Shown here in pieces: positions 27,841 through 37,817 of a DNA stretch of 64,000 nucleotides. How positions within the stretch are numbered: the stretch's first letter is position 1; every line of letters starts with the position of its first letter. Origin of the DNA: Janthinobacterium sp. PC23-8 (GTDB lineage Bacteria > Pseudomonadota > Gammaproteobacteria > Burkholderiales > Burkholderiaceae_D); the NCBI RefSeq assembly GCF_002250505.1, contig NZ_NJGY01000001.1:1298489-1362488 (forward strand), given 5' to 3'. The notes beneath the pieces were generated by a model. It had not been told where the DNA came from. It searched no databases and worked only from the letters and a program-made list of their open reading frames with translations. Both the position numbers and the translations under genes were made by a program.

Positions 27841-27868
27841 TTTACATCCACACAACGTTTCATACTAT
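27841..27868 (+). promoter_or_regulatory. Candidate mipA promoter
   Basis: TTTACA (27841-27846) and TACTAT (27863-27868) are separated by 16 bp, close to sigma-70 consensus. The direct-repeat box just upstream is placed for activation. The mipA ATG is 54 bases after the -10. Confidence 0.55.
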
Positions 27869-27921
27869 GCACTGTCAATCGAGCCATACGGGACTCGGTT
27901 CTCCACCTGAAGGAAACTACC

Positions 27922-28728
27922 ATGCAACACTCCACCGTGCTGGCCCTGGCCGGCCTGCTGTGCTTCCCCCTGTCCGCGCTGGCGGCCGACGACACCAGCG
28001 GCAACGTGCTCACTGTCGGCGCCGGCGTGGCCGCAGGCAGCCCCTATGCGGGCGACGACAGCATCCGCGCCATGCCCATCGTCGTGCTCGACTACAGCAT
28101 GGCCAACGGCTTTTTTGCCAGCACCATGCGCGGCCTCGGCTATGGCGGCCAGGCCGGCCCCTTCAGCTACAGCGTCGCGCTCGGCTACCGTGGCGAACGC
28201 GATGACCACCGGCGCAAGGGCCTGCGCGGCCTGGCCGGCAGCGATTATCTGAAGGGCATGGGCAAGGTCGAAGGCAATGCCAGCGCCTTGCTGAACCTGA
28301 GCTACTCGCCGCTGCCGGGCGTGCAGCTGAGCGTGGCCAGCGATATCCCGCTGACCCACCGCGAGAACGGCGCCACCGTGCAGTTCGGCGCCAGCGGCCA
28401 GGTCTACAGCCGCAAGGACAGCCGCGGCGTGCCGCAAGACAGCATCAGCCTGGGCCTGCAAGCGGGCTGGGGCGAAAAGAAATACCTGCAAACCATGTAT
28501 GGCGTGACTCAGGCCCAGGCGGCCAGGACGGCGTTCCGGCAATACACGCCCAAGGGTGGCTTTTACGAGGCGCAAGCGAGCGTCAGCTGGGAACACCGCA
28601 TCGATGCGCGCTGGAGCCTGAACAGCGTGCTGGGCGTGGAACGGCGCCTCGGCGACGCCGCCAACAGCCCCATCGTGCAGCGCAAGCATGCGCCGATGGG
28701 CGCGGTGTATGCCACCTACAGTTACTGA
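27922..28728 (+). CDS. MipA/OmpV-family outer-membrane protein
   Basis: A 268-residue outer-membrane beta-barrel protein. The signal peptide ends ALA-AD at about residue 21; the mature chain has the family opening VGAGVAAGSPYAGDD, PIVVLDYSMANGFFAS, a series of alternating amphipathic strands, and the terminal aromatic residue of YATYSY needed for barrel assembly. MipA/OmpV proteins act as scaffold or envelope proteins and are often under two-component control. The ATG at 27922 follows GAAGGAAA. The QseBC-like genes are divergent and the shared gap carries a direct-repeat box, so regulation by that system is likely. Confidence 0.9.
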   Translation: MQHSTVLALAGLLCFPLSALAADDTSGNVLTVGAGVAAGSPYAGDDSIRAMPIVVLDYSMANGFFASTMRGLGYGGQAGPFSYSVALGYRGERDDHRRKGLRGLAGSDYLKGMGKVEGNASALLNLSYSPLPGVQLSVASDIPLTHRENGATVQFGASGQVYSRKDSRGVPQDSISLGLQAGWGEKKYLQTMYGVTQAQAARTAFRQYTPKGGFYEAQASVSWEHRIDARWSLNSVLGVERRLGDAANSPIVQRKHAPMGAVYATYSY

Positions 28729-28829
28729 AAAAAACCGACCATAAGGGAAACCCTTACGCCATTTCGCCAATTTACAGGGTCCATGGTGCTGGCTAAGATG
28801 GGGCCGTTTTCCTGACAAAGGTCCCTTCC

Positions 28830-29375
28830 ATGCACGCTGCACACCCTGTTTCGCCACGCCATGCGCACGCCACCGAGCGCGCCAAGGAACGTGCAAGCGG
28901 TGCGCCTGGCACGGACCAGGCGGCGACCTTGCAACTGCTGCTGCCGGTCAAGCGCGTCAGCGACATCGTCTACGGCGCGCGCTATGCCCGGCGCCTGCGC
29001 GAGTGGGGCATCGATGTGCACGTCCACCTGCTGCATGTGACGCCGCCGCTGGCGCAGCACGCCGACGGTATGGTGCGCCAAGGCCAGCTCGACAACGGCG
29101 AGGCCGCCGCGCAACTGATGCGCGAAGCGGGCCTGTACCTGAGCCGTTCCGATCTGTCCTTCAGTACCCATATTTTCTCCGGCGAACGCCTGTTCATCAT
29201 TCTCGACACCGCCGAGCTGCTCGGTTGCCAGGAAATCGTCCTGCCGGCACTGAAAAGCCGCTCCTGGCAGCGTCACTTCGCCGACACCCTGGCGCACAAG
29301 CTGGCGCGCGCCACGCGCAGCGCCATCGTGCTGCTGGCCGACGCCGACGGCATCGGCGGCCCGCCGGCGGCCTGA
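28830..29375 (+). CDS. Universal stress protein-like protein
   Basis: A 181-residue protein with a Usp-type fold. After a 32-residue polar N-terminus comes the first strand LQLLLPVKRVSDIVYGARYA, a helix, then the strand VHVHLLHVTPPL; the C-terminal part has EIVLPALKSRSW and a helix-strand LARATRSAIVLLAD like the end of UspA. The ATP-binding GxxG motif is replaced, so nucleotide binding is doubtful. It precedes the VirK/YbjX gene by 42 nt and is probably cotranscribed with it. Assignment rests on pattern only. Confidence 0.6.
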   Translation: MHAAHPVSPRHAHATERAKERASGAPGTDQAATLQLLLPVKRVSDIVYGARYARRLREWGIDVHVHLLHVTPPLAQHADGMVRQGQLDNGEAAAQLMREAGLYLSRSDLSFSTHIFSGERLFIILDTAELLGCQEIVLPALKSRSWQRHFADTLAHKLARATRSAIVLLADADGIGGPPAA

Positions 29376-29417
29376 CATTTTCGCCGCCGCCTTCCGCTCT
29401 CTTTATATGGACTGTCT

Positions 29418-30404
29418 ATGACACAAGCAATTACCCTGCATGCCGGCCTGAGCAATATGCCGCCCGGCTTTGCGCGCCTGCGCGAACTGCTCAAGCTGCA
29501 ATTGCGGGCCCGCCTGCGGCAGCGCGAAACGCGCGTCTGGCTACAACTGCTCAATTCCCATCCCGTATTCCCGGAGCTGCTGCGCGCCTATCCGCGCATG
29601 ATGCACAAGGTGTACCGCCATTACCTGAGCAAGAGCCTGTCCTGCGCCCAGCGCGTGGCCTTGCTGGTCGACCACTACCGCTTCATCCTGCAACAGGGCT
29701 GGGGCAAGCTGATGGTGGACGCGGCGTACCAGCCGGTGCTGCTCGGTTCGGTGGCAGGCAAGTCCGGCGAGCTGTACCACCTGCATTTGACGTCGCTGTC
29801 ACGCATGGACCGCGAAGGCGAGATGGTGCTGCAACTGATGCACGGCGGCGAGATGCTGTATGCGGTGGTGTTTACCTTTTTCGGCTGCCGCACGCGCGCA
29901 CCGATGGAGATGGGCGTGCGCATCGGCTGCCTCCAGGGCCCCAAGGGCGAGGACAGCTTGCGCCGCGTGCGCGAAGCCACGCGCGACCTGCACGGCATGC
30001 GTCCCAAGTTCCTGATGCTGCGCCTGGTGCGCCAGCTGGCCTGGGAGCATGGTTGCCGCAACATGATTTTGGTCGGCAATGACAATCGCACGGTACACCA
30101 TTCGGCCAAGAAATATGGCCGTCTGATGGCCGACTACAACGGCGTCTGGCTGGAACTGGGCGCGCGGCTGCGCAGCGATGGCGATTTCGACCTGCCATGC
30201 GAAAACCTGCCGGAATTGATGCTCGAAGAGATCGCCTCGAAAAAACGCTCGGAAGCGCGCAAGCGCCATGAACTGACGCTGACCATGATAGCGACCTTGC
30301 GTAGCGGCCTCGACAATAACAGCGTGCCCGCCTCCCTGCCTGGCGTCGCCCCCGCCGCCAACGATTGCCAGCATCGCCTCGCGCCGGCCATCGCCGTTGC
30401 CTGA
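29418..30404 (+). CDS. VirK/YbjX family protein (DUF535)
   Basis: A 328-residue soluble protein matching the DUF535/VirK-YbjX family. The diagnostic middle and C-terminal parts are present: YRFILQQGW, LTSLSRMDREGEMVLQL, GCLQGPKGEDSLRRVREATRDLHGMRPKFLM, and ILVGNDNRTVHHSAKKYG. VirK of Shigella and Salmonella is needed for virulence factor display and resistance to antimicrobial peptides, but the biochemical role is unknown. The last 35 residues are variable. The neighbours, an envelope-type two-component system and MipA, suggest an envelope stress context. Confidence 0.87.
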   Translation: MTQAITLHAGLSNMPPGFARLRELLKLQLRARLRQRETRVWLQLLNSHPVFPELLRAYPRMMHKVYRHYLSKSLSCAQRVALLVDHYRFILQQGWGKLMVDAAYQPVLLGSVAGKSGELYHLHLTSLSRMDREGEMVLQLMHGGEMLYAVVFTFFGCRTRAPMEMGVRIGCLQGPKGEDSLRRVREATRDLHGMRPKFLMLRLVRQLAWEHGCRNMILVGNDNRTVHHSAKKYGRLMADYNGVWLELGARLRSDGDFDLPCENLPELMLEEIASKKRSEARKRHELTLTMIATLRSGLDNNSVPASLPGVAPAANDCQHRLAPAIAVA

Positions 30405-30575
30405 GTGGTTCCCCGGCCAGCCAGCGCCCCGCGCCCAGCCACGCCAATCCCCTCCTGCACACTTTTCGCCGCGCCACGCAGACAAAAAGCATGCTCCCGG
30501 CATTCCTGTTACGCTAGCAAGATCGGTTGGCACACCAGTGCGCCGTTTTCCCTAACGCTTACAAGGAGGCAAGTT

Positions 30576-30806
30576 ATGCGCGTCGATATCTACCGTCGAG
30601 CCGAACATGATGGCATTTTTTCCTATCTCGCCGTGCCAGAAGGAAAGATCATTCCCGAAGAAGTCACGAGCACCGACTGGCAACTGGAAACGCAGGCCAG
30701 CGAAGTGGCCGACGATGCCCAGGCCTTGCCCGACTACCATATCGAACACCCGCTGCAGCAGATCGCCGCCAAAGGTTATGCGATCACCAGCCTCAAGGAT
30801 ATGTAA
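30576..30806 (+). CDS. Small conserved protein (DUF6139-like), 76 residues
   Basis: A 76-residue acidic protein starting MRVDIYRRAEHDGIFSYLAVPEGK. It resembles the short DUF6139 proteins of Burkholderiales; no function is known. The start is supported by a full AGGAGG Shine-Dalgarno 7 bases upstream; the longer frame to 30405 is not coding. It is flanked upstream by a 171-nt non-coding stretch and closed by a strong terminator, so it seems a well-expressed single gene. Confidence 0.75.
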   Translation: MRVDIYRRAEHDGIFSYLAVPEGKIIPEEVTSTDWQLETQASEVADDAQALPDYHIEHPLQQIAAKGYAITSLKDM

Positions 30807-30830
30807 AGCGCCTCCATAGCGTCTTGCGTC

Positions 30831-30857
30831 AAAGCCAGACCGTCGGTCTGGCTTTTT
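30831..30857. terminator. Bidirectional terminator between the small DUF gene and dnaE
   Basis: AAAGCCAGACC and GGTCTGGCTTT form an 11-bp stem around GTC, followed by more T. The A-run on the left side allows it to end the minus-strand dnaE transcript as well. Confidence 0.9.
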
Positions 30858-30875
30858 GCCTCAGGGCACAGCGCC

Positions 30876-33800
30876 TCAGTATTCCACTTCCACTTCCTTC
30901 GCGCCCAGTTCCCGCACCAGCGCCGTCTGCAATTCGTCCGATGGCGCGACCCGCCACTCATCGCCGAACTGCAGCACGCAACTGACGCCTTGCGGGCTGA
31001 CCTTGGCCGCGATCGGCAAGCCCGATTCGGCGCGAAACGGCATCAGCACGTCGCGGATACGGCGCGCGTCGAGGGTAGTCGGCAAGGTCAAGCCCAGCTG
31101 GCGGCCATATTGCACGCGCGCCGAGATAATGTCGAAGGCGCTCTCGGCCATGATGCGCAGGCCGCCCGAAAAACGGTCTTCCGACACCTTGCCCACCACG
31201 GCCAGGAATTCGTCTTCCTTGAAGATTTTCTTGTTCTGCTCGAACAGTTCGCTGTACACCGTCACTTCCACCGTAGCGCTCTTGTCGTCGAGCGTGACGA
31301 TGACGATCTTGCCGCGCTGCGTCATCTGCGTGCGCAAGCCCGTGATGACGCCGGCCATCATGCGCGGCTCGCGCGACGGCGACAGGTCCGACAATTTGGT
31401 GCGGGCAAAGCGGCGCGCTTCGGGCGCATACGAATCGAACAAGTGGCCGGACAAATAAAAGCCCAGGGCAATTTTTTCTTCCGTCAAACGCTGCTTGTCG
31501 GTCCATGGCTGGGCCTTGACATACTCGGGCGGCGCCACCATGTCGCTGTCGTCGCCGCCAAACAGGCTGACCTGATTGGCCGCCTTGGCGGCCTGGTCGG
31601 CGCACTCCATGGCGAAGGCGACCGAGGCGAGCAGAATCGCGCGGTCGACCTTCAGACAGTCGAACGCGCCGCTGCGGATCAGCGACTCGATGGTGCGGCG
31701 GTTGATCTGCTTTTTATCGACCCGCTTGCAAAAATCGAACAGGCTGGAAAACGGACCGCCAGCCGTGCGCGCGGCGATAATCGCCTCGATCGCATTCTGG
31801 CCCGAGCCTTTCACGGCGCCCAGGCCGTAGCGGATCTGCGTGACTTGCTTGCCGCTCACCGACGGCGCTTCGCCGCTCGGCGTAAAGCGGTAATCGGATT
31901 GGTTGATATCCGGCGGCAACAAGGTCAGCTTGCAGATTTCCAGCGAGTCTTCCACCAGGATCTTGATCTTGTCGGTGTCGTCCATGGCCAGCGACAAGTT
32001 GGCGGCCATAAAGGCGGCCGTGTGGTGCGCTTTCAGATAGGCCGTGTGATACGACAGCAAGGCGTAGGCGGCGGCGTGCGATTTGTTGAAACCGTAGCCG
32101 GCGAACTTTTCCATCAAGTCGAAGATCTCGTCGGCTTTTTCCGCCGTCAGGCCGTCTTTCGCCGCGCCGGCGCGGAAGATCGCGCGGTGCTCGGCCATCT
32201 CCTCGGCCTTCTTCTTGCCCATCGCGCGGCGCAACATGTCGGCGCCGCCGAGCGAGTAGCCGCCGACGATCTGCGCCATCTGCATTACCTGCTCCTGATA
32301 CACCATGATGCCGTAGGTTTCGGACAGAATCGATTCGGTGCGCGGATCGGGGTAGTCAAACCGTTCGCCGTGCTTGCGCTTGCAAAAGTCGGGAATCAGG
32401 TCCATCGGGCCCGGACGATACAGGGCGACGAGCGCGATAATGTCTTCGAAGCGGTCGGGACGCGCGTCTTTCAGCATGCCCTGCATGCCGCGCGACTCGA
32501 GCTGGAACACGGCCACGGTCTTGGCCTTGGTCAGGAGGTCATACGAGGGCTTGTCGTTCAGCGGCAAGGTCGCCAGGTCAAAGTTCGCCTGGGCCGGATC
32601 GAGCTGCTTGATGTAGCGCACGGCGCGGTCAAGGATGGTGAGCGTGGTCAGACCCAAAAAGTCGAATTTCACCAGGCCGACGGCTTCGACGTCATCCTTG
32701 TCGTACTGCGAGACGACGCCCGAGTCGCCGCCCTGCGTGTACAGCGGGCAAAAGTCCGTCAGTTTTCCAGGCGCGATCAGCACGCCGCCGGCGTGCATGC
32801 CGATATTGCGGGTGATGCCCTCGACCTGCTGCGCCAGTTCCAGCAGCTGCCTGACCTCTTCCTCGTTTTCCTGGCGCTCCTTGAGCAGCGGTTCCTCCTC
32901 GATGGCGTCGGCGATGCTGACCGGCTTGCCGGGCTTGAACGGGATCAGCTTCGAGATGCCGTCGCAGAAGTTATAGCCGAAGTCCATCACGCGGCCGACA
33001 TCGCGGATCGCGCCCTTGGCCGCCATGGTGCCGAAGGTGGCGATCTGCGAGACCGCCTCCTTGCCGTACAAATCCTTGACGTGCTGGATCACGCGATCGC
33101 GCCCTTCCTGGCAAAAGTCGATATCGAAGTCGGGCATCGAGACGCGTTCGGGATTCAAGAACCGTTCGAACAGCAGGTTGTACTGCAACGGGTCCAGATC
33201 GGTGATCAGCAGCGAATAGGCCACCAGCGAACCGGCACCCGAACCGCGGCCCGGCCCCACCGGCACGCCGTTTTCCTTGGCCCACTGAATGAACTCGGCC
33301 ACGATCAGGAAGTAGCCTGGGAACTTCATGTTGCAGATGGTATCGGTTTCGAATTTCAACCGCGCCTCGTAGCGCGGGCGTTCCTTCTCGCGCCGCTCTT
33401 CATTCGGATACAGCTGCAGCAAGCGCTTTTCCAGGCCGGCCTTCGACTCGGCGACGAGAAATTCGTCGATCGTCATGCCGGGCGGCGTGGGGAAATTCGG
33501 CAACTGCGGCTTGCCCAATGTCAATGTCAGGTTGCAGCGTTTGGCAATCTCGACGGAATTGGCCAGCGCGGCCGGCAAGTCGGCAAACAAGGCCTGCATT
33601 TCCGCCTGCGACATGAAGCGCTGGCTGTCATTGAAACGTTTGACGCGCTTGGCATTGGCCAGCATCTCGCCTTCGGCGATACAGGTGCGCGCCTCGTGGG
33701 CAATGAATTCTTCGGGTGAAATGAATTGCACCGGATGCGTGGCCACCACCGGCAAGCCCAGCTTGGAGGCCAGCGCCACCGCATGGCGCACCTGGGCTTC

Positions 33801-34424
33801 CTGGTTGGCCTGGCCGCCGCGCTGGATTTCGATATAAAAATGGCCAGGGAAAATGCTGGCCCAGCGCTGGGCGTTGCGTTCCGCCAACGCCAGGTTGCCG
33901 TTTTCAATCGCGATGCCGACGTCGCCGAAATGCGCGCCCGACAACACGATCAGGCCATCGGCCGCACTGTCGCCCGGATATAAATCATAGGTATTGGTGG
34001 CCAGCGCCTGCAGCCATTCGATGCGCACTTCGGCGCGGCCCTTGTACTGGTTGGTGAGCCAGGCGGTCGACAGCAGTTCGCACAGCTGCAGATAGCCCAT
34101 GCGGTTCTTTGCCAGCAACAGCAGGCGCGACGGTTTTTCGCGGTTGTCGTCGTTGCTAATCCACACATCGACACCGACCACCGGCTTGATGCCCTTGCCG
34201 CGCGCGGCCTTGTAGAACTTGACCATGCCGAACAAATTGGACAAATCGGTGACAGCCAGCGCCGCCTGCTGGTCCTTGGCGGCGGCGCCCACCACGTCGT
34301 CGATACGCACCAGGCCGTCGACGATCGAGTACTCCGAGTGCACGCGCAAATGCACAAATCCGGGCCCTTGCGCAGCGGGGCGCGCCACCGCCGCAGTGGC
34401 GGCCTCTTGCATTACCATTTCCAT
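30876..34424 (-). CDS. dnaE: DNA polymerase III subunit alpha
   Basis: About 1182 residues: the replicative polymerase. Domains in order are PHP ([15 protein letters not shown] near residue 20), the C-family polymerase core with catalytic aspartates in [15 protein letters not shown] (about 428-432) and [14 protein letters not shown] (about 588), the fingers, a helix-hairpin-helix region near 830-900, and a C-terminal OB fold ([14 protein letters not shown] near 1000). It is DnaE1 type, not the shorter ImuC/DnaE2. The first ATG (34424) is used; two more ATGs follow within 12 bases and a TTG lies upstream, so the exact start is uncertain. It is divergent from trhO. A 909-codon antisense open frame over it is a shadow. 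Confidence 0.97.
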   Translation of the reverse strand: MEMVMQEAATAAVARPAAQGPGFVHLRVHSEYSIVDGLVRIDDVVGAAAKDQQAALAVTDLSNLFGMVKFYKAARGKGIKPVVGVDVWISNDDNREKPSRLLLLAKNRMGYLQLCELLSTAWLTNQYKGRAEVRIEWLQALATNTYDLYPGDSAADGLIVLSGAHFGDVGIAIENGNLALAERNAQRWASIFPGHFYIEIQRGGQANQEAQVRHAVALASKLGLPVVATHPVQFISPEEFIAHEARTCIAEGEMLANAKRVKRFNDSQRFMSQAEMQALFADLPAALANSVEIAKRCNLTLTLGKPQLPNFPTPPGMTIDEFLVAESKAGLEKRLLQLYPNEERREKERPRYEARLKFETDTICNMKFPGYFLIVAEFIQWAKENGVPVGPGRGSGAGSLVAYSLLITDLDPLQYNLLFERFLNPERVSMPDFDIDFCQEGRDRVIQHVKDLYGKEAVSQIATFGTMAAKGAIRDVGRVMDFGYNFCDGISKLIPFKPGKPVSIADAIEEEPLLKERQENEEEVRQLLELAQQVEGITRNIGMHAGGVLIAPGKLTDFCPLYTQGGDSGVVSQYDKDDVEAVGLVKFDFLGLTTLTILDRAVRYIKQLDPAQANFDLATLPLNDKPSYDLLTKAKTVAVFQLESRGMQGMLKDARPDRFEDIIALVALYRPGPMDLIPDFCKRKHGERFDYPDPRTESILSETYGIMVYQEQVMQMAQIVGGYSLGGADMLRRAMGKKKAEEMAEHRAIFRAGAAKDGLTAEKADEIFDLMEKFAGYGFNKSHAAAYALLSYHTAYLKAHHTAAFMAANLSLAMDDTDKIKILVEDSLEICKLTLLPPDINQSDYRFTPSGEAPSVSGKQVTQIRYGLGAVKGSGQNAIEAIIAARTAGGPFSSLFDFCKRVDKKQINRRTIESLIRSGAFDCLKVDRAILLASVAFAMECADQAAKAANQVSLFGGDDSDMVAPPEYVKAQPWTDKQRLTEEKIALGFYLSGHLFDSYAPEARRFARTKLSDLSPSREPRMMAGVITGLRTQMTQRGKIVIVTLDDKSATVEVTVYSELFEQNKKIFKEDEFLAVVGKVSEDRFSGGLRIMAESAFDIISARVQYGRQLGLTLPTTLDARRIRDVLMPFRAESGLPIAAKVSPQGVSCVLQFGDEWRVAPSDELQTALVRELGAKEVEVEY

Positions 34425-34512
34425 CTTTGTGTACCCATCGTGCAAAATTCAATGGGGTCTATTCTACCGCGTCGCGGGCATCGGCCGGGTATCGTGGCCG
34501 GCCCGGCGGGCT

Positions 34513-34518
34513 TATAAT
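34513..34518 (+). promoter_or_regulatory. Candidate -10 of trhO
   Basis: A perfect TATAAT lies 32 bases before the trhO ATG; no good -35 is seen at 16-18 bp upstream. Confidence 0.45.
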
Positions 34519-34549
34519 ATCGGCTGTTCAGTTCAAGCCGATCGCCATC

Positions 34550-35440
34550 ATGCAAGCTACTCCCGTCGTTTCCACCGCTGCCAGCGCGCTGGCCGCCACA
34601 CCTGCTGTCACTTTTGTCAATATTGCAGCGTATAAATTCATCACGCTCGACAACACGGAAGCCATGCGCCCCTTGTACCAGGAACAATGCCTGGCTTTGG
34701 CGCTGAAAGGCACCATTTTGCTCACCCCCGAGGGCATCAATATGTTCCTGTCAGGCACGCGCGAACATATCGATGCGTTCCTGGGCTGGGTGCGCTCTGA
34801 CTCCCGCCTGGCGGACCTGGAGTGGAAGGAAAGTTTATCCAATGAGCAATCGCACAAGCGCATGCTGGTGAAGCTGAAAAAAGAAATCATCACCATGCGC
34901 ATGCCCTTGATCAAGCCGGAACTGGGCCGCGCGCCATCGGTGGACGCGCACACGCTCAAGCGCTGGCTGGACGCCGGCGTCGACGATGCCGGCAAACCGG
35001 TGGTGATGATGGAAACGCGCAACGCCTTCGAAGTGGACGTGGGCACCTTCAATAACACGTTAGATTATCGCATCGACAAGTTTACGGAGTTCCCGGCCGT
35101 CGCCGCCGCACACAAGGCTGAGCTCGAAGGCAAGACCGTGGTCACTTTCTGCACCGGCGGCATCCGCTGCGAAAAAGCCGCCATCCACATGAAGGAAATC
35201 GGCTACGACAGCGTGTACCAGCTCGACGGCGGCATTTTGAAATATTTTGAAGAGGTGGGCGGCGAGCATTACACCGGCGACTGCTTCGTGTTCGACTACC
35301 GCACCGCCCTGAATCCGAAGCTGGAGCCGACCGAAACGGTGCAGTGTTTTGTCTGCCGCGCCGTCGTCACGCCGCGCCAGCAACTGGCGCCCGAGTATGT
35401 GTACGAGGTGTCTTGCCCGCATTGCTGTGGCAAGGCCTGA
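34550..35440 (+). CDS. trhO: tRNA uridine-34 hydroxylase, rhodanese family (TrhO/YceA)
   Basis: A 296-residue rhodanese-fold enzyme that makes 5-hydroxyuridine at tRNA position 34 with O2. The N-terminal domain has [17 protein letters not shown] (about 50-67); the rhodanese domain carries the active cysteine in [14 protein letters not shown] (about 197-210) and [12 protein letters not shown]; the C-terminus has Cys pairs (CFVCRA and CPHCCGK) that could bind a metal. The ATG at 34550 fits the family start after a variable Ala/Thr-rich leader. It is convergent with the last polysaccharide gene. Confidence 0.93.
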   Translation: MQATPVVSTAASALAATPAVTFVNIAAYKFITLDNTEAMRPLYQEQCLALALKGTILLTPEGINMFLSGTREHIDAFLGWVRSDSRLADLEWKESLSNEQSHKRMLVKLKKEIITMRMPLIKPELGRAPSVDAHTLKRWLDAGVDDAGKPVVMMETRNAFEVDVGTFNNTLDYRIDKFTEFPAVAAAHKAELEGKTVVTFCTGGIRCEKAAIHMKEIGYDSVYQLDGGILKYFEEVGGEHYTGDCFVFDYRTALNPKLEPTETVQCFVCRAVVTPRQQLAPEYVYEVSCPHCCGKA

Positions 35441-35450
35441 ACCTGTCGTC

Positions 35451-37385
35451 CTAGCGCGGCGGCCAGGCGTACGAGAAATCCTCGTCATACGCCGTCAGGT
35501 TGGGACTGTAAGCCGGATCGCTCTGCAGTTGCTTGCCCCAGCGCTGCTGCACAAAAGCGATTTCCGCTGAGAAACGCGCCAGCTTGTCCGGCGCATGGTC
35601 GTCACCGCGCGTGGCCGATTCGTGATGAACCATCTCGGCGTACGGCGTCCAGACGTTGCGGTAGCCGGCTGCGCGCACTTTCAGGCAGAAATCGACATCA
35701 TTGAAGGCGACGCCCAGTTGCTCTTCCATGCCGCCGACCAGCTCGAACACCTCACGCCGCACCACCAGGCAAGCAGCCGTGACGGCACTGAACGACTGAT
35801 GCAGCAGGGCGCGTCCGAAATAGCCGGCCTGACCGCGCTGCACATAGCGGTGCGCATGGCTGGCCACGCCGCCCACGCCCAGGATGCAGCCGGCATGCTG
35901 CAGCCGCCCGTCCGGATACCACAGGCGCGCGCCCACGCAGCCGATCTCGTCACGGATGGCAAATGACACCATTTCCTCGAGCCAGTCGGGCGTCAGGATT
36001 TCGATATCATTGTTCATCAGGCACAACAGGCTGCCGCGTGCCATCTTTGCCGCGCGATTGTTCAGGGCGGCAAAGTTAAACGGGGATTCATCGCGAATAA
36101 CCTGGACCCGCTCGGCCGGCAGGCGCGCAAATAGCTGCCGCGTGGCCTCTTCAGTACTGCCGTTATCGATGATGATCACTTCGAAGTTGCCGTAGCTGCT
36201 GCGCGCAAACAGCGAGTCGAGGCACATGCCCAGCAGGTCGGCGCGGTCGCGCGTGGGGATCAGGATGCTGACCAGCGGCAACGGCGAGGGACGCGCAAAG
36301 CGTACCCGGTTCATGCTCGGCACCTCGGGCGCCTCCAGCACGTCGGCCGCGATGCCCTTGCGCGCCAGATGTTCCCTGACCGCCCTGCGTCCGGCTTCGG
36401 CGGCATAATTCTTTTCACCGGCGTCAAGCGCCGTACTGCCGCTGATGGCGCGCCAGTGATACAGTACCTTGGGCACGTGCACCACCTGCTCCGGCCTCAG
36501 TTGTTCGATCACGCGCAATGCCAGGTCGTGATCCTGAGCGCCATTGAAGCCTTCCCGAAAGCCACCCAGCTCGCGCACCAGCGCGGTACGGTACACGCCC
36601 AGATGGCACACCATGTTCTGTGCCAGCAGCAGTTCAGGATTGAGATCGGGCTTGAAATTCGGATCGAAGCGGCGGTTGGCCGCATCGACCTTGTCCTCGT
36701 CGGAATACACCAGGCCCACGTCGGGCTGCCGGTTGATGGCTTCGGCGATCCACCACAGCGCATGCTCGGCCAGCAGGTCGTCGTGATCGAACAGGGCGAC
36801 AAATTCACCGCCGGCCAGCGCCAGCGCCGAATTGGTGGACGCCGCGATATGTCCGTTCTGTTGACGATAGACGATACGGATGCGGCTGTCCAGGCTGCGG
36901 TAGCGCTCCAGCAAATCTCGCACGCCCGGATTGGTCGATGCATCGTCGGCAATGCACAGTTCCCAGTGCGGGTAAATCTGCATGCGCACCGATTCGATCG
37001 CCTGCTCCAGAAAGGCCAGTGGCGGATCAAACACCGGCAACACCACCGAGATCAGCGGCCGTAGCGCAAAGCCTTGCATGTCGGTGCATAACTGCGCGCG
37101 CGTCGCCTCATCGAGTGAGCCATAGCGGCGTACCCATTCGGCATAATCGTTGCGTCCAAACTGCGCGGCGCTGGCGACCTTGCCAAAGCCGAGCCGCACG
37201 CCGGCCAGTCCCTCGCGCCGATACAGGCGGCACGCCTTGCGCACGACGCCGGCCACGCCGCCGCCACGCTGCAGCGCCAGGCGCAGCACGGCGGCGGCGC
37301 GCGCCGGATGGCGCAACCAGGAAAGGAAGCGGCCAGGCTGGCGGCACGAGTGCGCAGGGGTTTGCTGTGGCATTTTTGGGGACAT
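35451..37385 (-). CDS. Tandem GT2 glycosyltransferase
   Basis: A 644-residue protein with two GT-A domains. A basic N-terminal segment (about 1-75) precedes the first domain (about 110-350: PLISVVLPVFDPPLAFL, LFDHDDLL, YSDEDKVD, WRAISGSTA) and the second (about 370-620: PLVSILIPTRDRADLL, LMNNDIEIL, GVAFNDVDFCLKVRAAGYRNV). Such double proteins often build repeat units of cell-surface polymers, each domain making one linkage. It closely resembles, in layout and in C-terminal motif (SPNLTAYDEDFSYAWPPR), the C-terminal half of the fusion at 45953-49219, so the two look like paralogues. It is the last gene of the locus, 30 nt after the GtrA gene. Confidence 0.9.
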   Translation of the reverse strand: MSPKMPQQTPAHSCRQPGRFLSWLRHPARAAAVLRLALQRGGGVAGVVRKACRLYRREGLAGVRLGFGKVASAAQFGRNDYAEWVRRYGSLDEATRAQLCTDMQGFALRPLISVVLPVFDPPLAFLEQAIESVRMQIYPHWELCIADDASTNPGVRDLLERYRSLDSRIRIVYRQQNGHIAASTNSALALAGGEFVALFDHDDLLAEHALWWIAEAINRQPDVGLVYSDEDKVDAANRRFDPNFKPDLNPELLLAQNMVCHLGVYRTALVRELGGFREGFNGAQDHDLALRVIEQLRPEQVVHVPKVLYHWRAISGSTALDAGEKNYAAEAGRRAVREHLARKGIAADVLEAPEVPSMNRVRFARPSPLPLVSILIPTRDRADLLGMCLDSLFARSSYGNFEVIIIDNGSTEEATRQLFARLPAERVQVIRDESPFNFAALNNRAAKMARGSLLCLMNNDIEILTPDWLEEMVSFAIRDEIGCVGARLWYPDGRLQHAGCILGVGGVASHAHRYVQRGQAGYFGRALLHQSFSAVTAACLVVRREVFELVGGMEEQLGVAFNDVDFCLKVRAAGYRNVWTPYAEMVHHESATRGDDHAPDKLARFSAEIAFVQQRWGKQLQSDPAYSPNLTAYDEDFSYAWPPR

Positions 37386-37415
37386 GATGATCGACGATAA
37401 AGGGAAAGCCAGGCG

Positions 37416-37817
37416 CTAGCGGAACGACCAGCGCTTGTGTCCGAGGTAGCTGGTAAATACCGGCACGACCACGCCGACGGCATGCGCGATCTCCTTGCCC
37501 CAGCTTGTCACGCCCATGGCTGGCAGCACGTAGTAGGCCAGCGCCATGCTGATGGCCCAGGTTTGCGCGACCGCCACCAGGTTGACCAAGGTAAAGAACA
37601 AGGCGGAGCGGCCCATCGATTGCGCGCTGTCCTTGAACACAAACAACTTTGCCAGGACAAACGCCGTCACCATGCCCGTCAGGTAAGCGAGGATGACGGC
37701 GCCGGAAAACGGCAGCCACTGGTTATAGACGATGCGCGAGCCAAAATTGACGGCCGCGGCGGTGCCGCCGGTCACCAGGAAGACAACAAACTGGCGCGAT
37801 GCAAAATGCCTGATCAT
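37416..37817 (-). CDS. GtrA-family membrane protein
   Basis: A 133-residue protein with four hydrophobic spans and the GtrA pattern [19 protein letters not shown]...[19 protein letters not shown]. GtrA proteins are thought to flip or present polyprenyl-linked sugars; the mycobacterial relative Rv3789 sits beside dprE1/dprE2 and is linked to arabinan synthesis. Here too it shares a locus with DprE1- and DprE2-like genes. Its ATG overlaps the stop of the FAD oxidoreductase by 4 nt. A role in moving or presenting lipid-linked pentofuranose is inferred. Confidence 0.85.
   Translation of the reverse strand: MIRHFASRQFVVFLVTGGTAAAVNFGSRIVYNQWLPFSGAVILAYLTGMVTAFVLAKLFVFKDSAQSMGRSALFFTLVNLVAVAQTWAISMALAYYVLPAMGVTSWGKEIAHAVGVVVPVFTSYLGHKRWSFR

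Noticed and set aside
28742-28756. TAAGGGAAACCCTTA as a terminator after mipA
   Set aside because: The 6-bp stem has no following T-run; it may be a chance palindrome or weak operator.
30990-33719. A 909-codon open frame on the plus strand
   Set aside because: Antisense to dnaE; its composition (Arg, His, Ala, Gln) is that of a complement shadow and it has no domain.
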